This document shows positions 63,397 through 64,000 of a stretch of DNA of 64,000 nucleotides, one piece after another; the stretch's first letter is position 1; the number at the start of each line of letters is the position of its first letter. A model generated the notes under the pieces. That model was not told the origin of the DNA. It made no database searches and worked only from the letters and a program-made list of their open reading frames with translations. The stretch is taken from NCBI RefSeq assembly GCF_029227915.1, contig NC_079882.1, positions 13,292,501 to 13,356,500 of the forward strand. The letters run 5' to 3'. Position numbers and translations under genes: made by a program. This stretch comes from Hydractinia symbiolongicarpus (lineage: Eukaryota; Cnidaria; Hydrozoa; Anthoathecata; Hydractiniidae).

Positions 63397-63529
63397 TGAT
63401 TTTAACACTCATCCTGTGTAGAGTCTGGATACAAATATTAGTAAGTTTTCTTCTAATATTGAAATTTAAATTCGCTTTTTTGAGTCTCATTAAAAATTTT
63501 CAATGAAACGTTTGTGGATGATTAGAAGC

Positions 63530-63660
63530 AACTAGTCGGTGGCCCGTGGAAAAATGCATGGGAATGCACGTTCTTTTTATACCGTAATTTGTGCGTCTTA
63601 CTACTTGCGGTACTATTTTGCGCTACAGACAGACGCATACGGATATTATAATATAGATTT
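63530..63660. mobile_element. MITE-like fragment
   Basis: It begins ACTAGTCGGTGGCCCGTGGA and ends CGGATATTATAATATAGATT. The end resembles the ATTATTATAGAGATT motifs near 18045 and 47095. Its boundaries and family are inferred. Confidence 0.4.
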
Positions 63661-64000
63661 TTTTGCTGGGTACATGTGGTACATATTTAATTGGGATGAG
63701 AAGAAAATCATTGACAGAGAATCCAGAACAACGGCCAAGAAGATTAAAGAAACCATCAACAGTGTAGCACGTATCAAACACATAAACAGCATCTCATATC
63801 AACTTCCTGAGATTTGGTTACCAGCCCTACAGAAGAAGTAGTTACCTATATCTAGGTCCGAAAATGTTAATTACCGTAATTAACTGTAATTATCAGCTCG
63901 TTTCTGGTTGGTCAATTTTTATGAATTTCGATCCTCTGCAATGATGCTCAGCATCATTTTACTTAGCCCGATGATGGGAGAAGGATCTCCCGAAACGTCG
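63660..64000 (+). pseudogene. 3' end of a Penelope-like (GIY-YIG) element
   Basis: The frame up to 63841 encodes NWDEKKIIDRESRTTAKKIK followed by an ETI..., then SYQLPEIWLPALQ. The pattern 'REs/tA+KIKEaI ... LP-IW' is the usual C-terminus of Penelope-like or related GIY-YIG elements. The end of the window, CCGATGATGGGAGAAGGATC then TCCCGAAACGTCG, is a stem followed by CGAAACGTCG, the typical tail. The N-terminal part is missing; the upstream frame runs into MITE sequence. Confidence 0.5.

Larger units (their letters stand above)
63108..64000 (+). other. BLTP1 intron 37, start, with repeat remnants
   Basis: The intron after exon 37 runs past the window. It includes a 16-bp-stem hairpin (63359-63396), a MITE-like stretch (63530-63660) and a Penelope-type fragment (63660-64000). 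Confidence 0.8.

Noticed and set aside
1-64000. tRNA, rRNA or CRISPR features
   Set aside because: No cloverleaf with a proper T-loop box, no rRNA-like conserved stretch, and no evenly spaced repeat-spacer array was found on either strand.

Overview
The window reads as animal nuclear DNA: AT-rich, intron-dense and full of transposable elements. I think a cnidarian, perhaps a hydrozoan, is most likely, from base composition and the kinds of mobile DNA; this is inference. One host gene fills it. On the + strand, 37 consecutive coding exons (4940-63107) join in frame with GT-AG borders into about 2,684 codons of BLTP1 (KIAA1109, fly tweek, worm lpd-3, yeast Csf1), the giant bridge-like lipid transfer protein of ER contact sites. 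Both ends of the gene lie outside the window.

Layout. 1-4506: antisense BEL/Pao retrotransposon, cut by the window edge, inserted into an older Harbinger-type transposase remnant (4507-4798). 4940-12862: BLTP1 exons 1-7; the long intron 2 holds a palindrome-rich repeat element (5929-7080), a dead LINE (7200-9450) and a TTAA-flanked TIR element (10681-11750). 18073-24303: exons 8-17. 24304-35117: exon 18 among elements, including two copies of a TIR family with 4-bp A/T target duplications (24675-26640, 32061-32881), a second copy of the palindrome-rich element (28358-29549) and a Ty3/gypsy integrase remnant. 35118-48283: exons 19-36, the densest coding part. 48284-62989: one 14.7-kb intron. 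62990-63107: exon 37, followed by a MITE end and the tail of a Penelope-like element.

The most interesting object is in the last big intron: a virus-like DNA element (51252-61874) with terminal inverted repeats of about 263 bp. It encodes a degraded B-family DNA polymerase with an N-terminal zinc finger, a zinc-repeat/HNH nuclease, a 24-residue-repeat protein (DUF4116-like), a capsid candidate and several small membrane proteins. I see no integrase, packaging ATPase or protease. Its left TIR is split by a 1,352-bp DNA transposon, and the right TIR preserves the empty site. Most genes carry frameshifts, stops or deletions, so this copy is dead, but its gene set is unusual for a Maverick/Polinton and worth pursuing.

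Host and mobile parts are linked only by location: nearly all the mobile DNA sits in BLTP1 introns and must be removed by splicing. Intron sizes are strongly bimodal, with many of 68-94 nt and a few of 5-15 kb that hold the transposons.
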